Positions 61,603-64,000 of a DNA stretch of 64,000 nt are shown piece by piece; the first letter of the stretch is position 1, and each line of letters begins with the position of its first letter. The position numbers and the translations under genes were made by a program. Source of the stretch: Amphritea atlantica (lineage in GTDB: Bacteria; Pseudomonadota; Gammaproteobacteria; Pseudomonadales; Balneatricaceae). The stretch lies in NCBI RefSeq assembly GCF_900111095.1, contig NZ_FOGB01000007.1:24413-88412 (forward strand), given 5' to 3'. Under the pieces are notes generated by a model. It worked only from the letters and a program-made list of their open reading frames with translations. It was not told the DNA's origin and did no database searches.

Positions 61603-62008
61603 ACTACAGAGGGCTCAGAGAACACTGAGGAAAGGGAAAAAATTACAGCATATGGTTTGTCTCTGTGCCCTCGGTGTTATCAGTGGTGAAATCAAAATCA
61701 GTTGTCCGTTAAACAGTCTATCGATGAGTTCCGGCTGCTCTGGCTTTGGAGATAGAAGCTTTTTACCACCGAGGACACAGAGTACACCGAGGAAGGACAA
61801 AAAAATTCCAGCATATGATTTTTCTCTGTGCCCTCGGTGTTCTCTGTGGTGAAATCAAATTCAGTCGTTCATTAAACAGTCTATCGATGAGTTCCGGCTG
61901 CTCTGTCTTAAGATAGAAGCTTTTTTACCACCGAGGACACAGAGAACACCGAGGAAGGGCATAAAATTCCAGCATATGATTTTTCTCTGTGGTGATATCA
62001 AAATCTGC
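61603..62008. repeat. Three tandem copies of a ~162-bp repeat
   Basis: Two complete copies (61603-61764, 61765-61926) and a shorter third (61927-~62008) of a unit running from ACCACCGAGGACACAGAG through CCAGCATATG, CTCTGTGCCCTCGGTGTTCT, TTAAACAGTCTATCGATG and GGCTGCTCTG to GATAGAAGCTTTTT. The unit's ends carry inverted CACCGAGG/CCTCGGTG motifs that can fold back. Copy 3 has lost the inner CCCTCGGTG part. The same family occurs at 63.7-64.0 kb and, diverged, near 5.95 kb. Confidence 0.85.
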
Positions 62009-62397
62009 GGCCTTTTTGTTGCCTGTACAGCATGGTTATCATGCGAATCGGTTAATCATGGGCTAAGCTGGGTTAGTCAAGTTCACATTCGTTCCTTTCA
62101 TATCCTCACAGGAACTGCTTAATCGTTCGCGAACGGGATCTGATTGACCCGGTGCCAGCCGGTCGCAGTCAGCACCGTATCTACGCGTTTATCATGGAAG
62201 AGTTTATAGCGTCCCTCGCGCTAATCCCGCTGGGTTAAATATTCGCTGGCACTAACATAGAGCTAATAGTAGAGCTAACAATAACAGCACTAGAGCACCG
62301 TTTTAGCTTGCTGGGCTCATGCCTGTATCGCGATTCCGGTGATCTTCCATATACATCTTTACACCGACACTAATCTTGAGACCAAGGGGTAAACCGT
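62009..62397. other. Gene-poor stretch between repeats and the cupin gene
   Basis: Apart from the MerR-like fragment (62125-62238) no coding content is seen. A run of AGCTAATAGTAGAGCTAACA-like short repeats lies near 62260-62285. Confidence 0.45.
62125..62238 (+). pseudogene. Remnant of a MerR-family regulator gene
   Basis: The frame reads RERDLIDPVPAGRSQHRIYA and continues FIMEEFIASLALIPLG before a stop, similar to the wing and second-helix part of MerR-type winged helix domains. The upstream helix-turn-helix and any C-terminal part are absent. Judged by eye; only a fragment. Confidence 0.35.
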
Positions 62398-62784
62398 ATG
62401 AGAATCGCTAAGAATGATATCGACGTGAAAATGGACATTCCCGGTGCTGTGATACGTCAGCAAACCGGATTTGGTGATGCCACCGGACTGGGGAAAATCA
62501 GTGGAGAGTATTTCAGTCTCTCGGCCGGAGTGGACACCACGCCGTTGTTTTTGGGGCTTGATGGCGATATGTGCCAGTGTCCGCACTGGGGCTATGTTAT
62601 CCAGGGCGAACTGACCACCACCGACGCAAGTGGACAAGAGGAGACTGTCAGTGCAGGCGATCTTTTCTACTGGCCGCCGGGCCACAATGTAAAGGTTACC
62701 TCCGATGCCGAAATAGTGATGTTCAGCCCTCAGAGTCAGCACAGCCATGTGATCAGTCATATGATTGAGAAGGTGAGTGGTTGA
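62398..62784 (+). CDS. Cupin-domain protein
   Basis: A 128-residue small beta-barrel protein with a cupin-like core (CPHWGYVIQGELTTTDASG; GDLFYWPPGHNVKVTSDAE). The metal ligands are not complete in an obvious form, so enzymatic activity is uncertain. It lies between repeat arrays in an accessory-looking region. Confidence 0.72.
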   Translation: MRIAKNDIDVKMDIPGAVIRQQTGFGDATGLGKISGEYFSLSAGVDTTPLFLGLDGDMCQCPHWGYVIQGELTTTDASGQEETVSAGDLFYWPPGHNVKVTSDAEIVMFSPQSQHSHVISHMIEKVSG

Positions 62785-62986
62785 GTATCTGCATATAAGT
62801 TCTGCATCTAAGTACCCTGAATTACAGATTGCTCAACGTTGTCTGAAACACTGAAGGCTCTGTTTCACACATTAAAACACGCCTTAATCGATGGTTGAAA
62901 GCGAGGGGCTGTTCATGTGTCATTTTGCTCTATAGCATAGGGTAAAATCAGTCCGTCAATCTGTAAGCGTCTCTTCGCGGATAAAA

Positions 62987-63706
62987 GTGAAGGGGTTGAG
63001 TTTAAACTTTAAAGAAAAGGAATTTCAACGTTGCAACTGGAGAGCATTGTCCCCTGGGGGGCGTTCATTAGATGAGTGCCGGTTGATGTTTGCGCTATCT
63101 GAAACCGATCTGCAGAAACGCATTCTGGGGTGTGGCGATGGCCCTGCAGCGTTTAATGCCGGGTTGAGTGCGCGCGGTGGCCGGGTGGTATCCGTTGATC
63201 CGGTATACCAATTTACAGCGGATCAGATACGGATGCAGATCGAGCGGGTCTATCCTCAGGTTATGTCACAGATGCAGCAGAACGCCGACAATTATATCTG
63301 GGACAGTATCAGCAGTGTTGACGCACTGGGCAGTATCCGTATGGAGGCAATGCAGCAGTTTCTGGCGGACTTTGAAACGGGTCTTGAAGCAGGGCGATAC
63401 CTGACCGCTTCACTGCCGGATCTGCCATTCGGTGACCAGCAGTTTGAGCTGGCTCTCTGTTCCCATTTTCTGTTTCTCTACAGTGAGCATTTCAACCTTA
63501 GTCAGCATATTGAAAGCATGCGCGAGCTCTGCCGTGTGGCAGAAGAGGTGCGGGTGTATCCATTACTGACACTGGATGGCAAGCCATCGGATTATCTGCC
63601 TGCGGTCAGGGAGGCGTTATCCGCTGAGGGTATTGAGACGCGTCTTCAGATTGTTGACTACCAGTTTCAGAAGGGCGCTACACAGATGTTAATCGCTTGT
63701 GTCTGA
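62987..63706 (+). CDS. SAM-dependent methyltransferase-like protein
   Basis: A 239-residue protein with a SAM-binding glycine motif ILGCGDGPAAFN (residues 46-57), then VVSVDPVYQ ending strand 2, and CSHFLFLYSEHF in place of the usual motif IV. It belongs to a methyltransferase-like family seen in marine bacteria. GTG start at 62987; substrate unknown. Confidence 0.75.
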   Translation: MKGLSLNFKEKEFQRCNWRALSPGGRSLDECRLMFALSETDLQKRILGCGDGPAAFNAGLSARGGRVVSVDPVYQFTADQIRMQIERVYPQVMSQMQQNADNYIWDSISSVDALGSIRMEAMQQFLADFETGLEAGRYLTASLPDLPFGDQQFELALCSHFLFLYSEHFNLSQHIESMRELCRVAEEVRVYPLLTLDGKPSDYLPAVREALSAEGIETRLQIVDYQFQKGATQMLIACV

Positions 63707-63732
63707 GTTGATTCCTGAAGATAAAAGCTGCT

Positions 63733-64000
63733 CTCTGTGGTGAAATCAAAATCAGTTGTCCGTTAAACAGTCTATCGATGAGCTCCGGCTGCTCTGGCTT
63801 TGAAGATAGAAGCTTTTTACCACCGAGGACACAGAGTACACCGAGCAAGGACAAAAAAATTCCAGCATATGGTTTGTCTCTGTGCCCTCGGTGTTCTCTG
63901 TGGTGAAATCAAATTCAGTCGTTTGTTAAACAGTCTATCGATGTGTTCCGGCTGCTCTGGCTTTGAATGTAGAAGCTTTTTAACCACCGAGGACACAGAG
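63733..64000. repeat. Further copies of the ~162-bp repeat, cut by the window edge
   Basis: A partial copy (63733-63818), one complete 164-bp copy (63819-63982) and the start of another (63983-64000). It has the same motif order as the array at 61603-62008. The cupin and methyltransferase genes lie between the two arrays. Confidence 0.85.

Noticed and set aside
61603..64000. CRISPR array
   Set aside because: The units are ~162 bp with no spacer/repeat alternation and contain inverted arms; no cas genes are present.

Overview
The window looks like a chromosomal segment of a marine gammaproteobacterium, most likely Oceanospirillales/Oceanospirillaceae. That placement is an inference from the tig-clpP-clpX block, a phenylacetate (paa) cluster, a 367-residue PurC, a rhombosortase with a GlyGly-CTERM substrate and an oceanic-style chromosomal integron; no database search was possible.

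Left flank (1-5900): folD (truncated by the window edge), a four-gene tRNA operon (Arg-TCT, His-GTG, Leu-TAG, His-GTG) behind a clear sigma70 promoter, then tig, clpP, clpX and a YebC-family regulator. The lon gene that usually follows clpX is absent here.

Integron (about 6350-19330): a complete integron integrase on the minus strand with a textbook LexA box over its promoter, an attI region containing unusual GGCACTATAA inverted repeats, and 17 gene cassettes all reading rightwards. Cassette ends were defined by a rule visible in the sequence: the R'' box of each attC is the reverse complement of the first bases of its own cassette. It holds for cassettes 1-14 and 17 and fails for 15 and 16. 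The cassettes carry a PIN-like nuclease candidate (first position), an acyl-carrier-like small protein, a two-gene Septu-type defence module (ABC ATPase plus HNH nuclease), a PD-(D/E)XK-like protein, SUKH, DUF1963 and CPCC proteins, several small membrane proteins, a lipoprotein, a nucleotidyltransferase-fold protein, a PhzF-like enzyme and unrecognised proteins. The array is visibly AT-richer than its flanks.

Middle (19500-51500): housekeeping and accessory metabolism. It includes a LysE exporter, purC, a DHA2 exporter, the ppsR/ppsA pair, a 16S pseudouridine synthase, a rhombosortase directly downstream of its probable substrate (VIT/VWA protein with GlyGly-CTERM), several transporters, an MFS protein fused to a long acidic helical-repeat tail, an aminotransferase, regulators, a YdiJ-type D-2-hydroxyglutarate dehydrogenase with a divergent LysR gene, and an RraA-family protein.

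Right part (50200-64000): a flavocytochrome c sulfide dehydrogenase-like pair, paaFGHI with divergent paaN and an enoyl-CoA hydratase, an SDR, a HAD phosphatase, a SppA-type peptidase, and a region with a family of about 162-bp repeats flanking a cupin gene, a methyltransferase gene and a probable MerR gene remnant.
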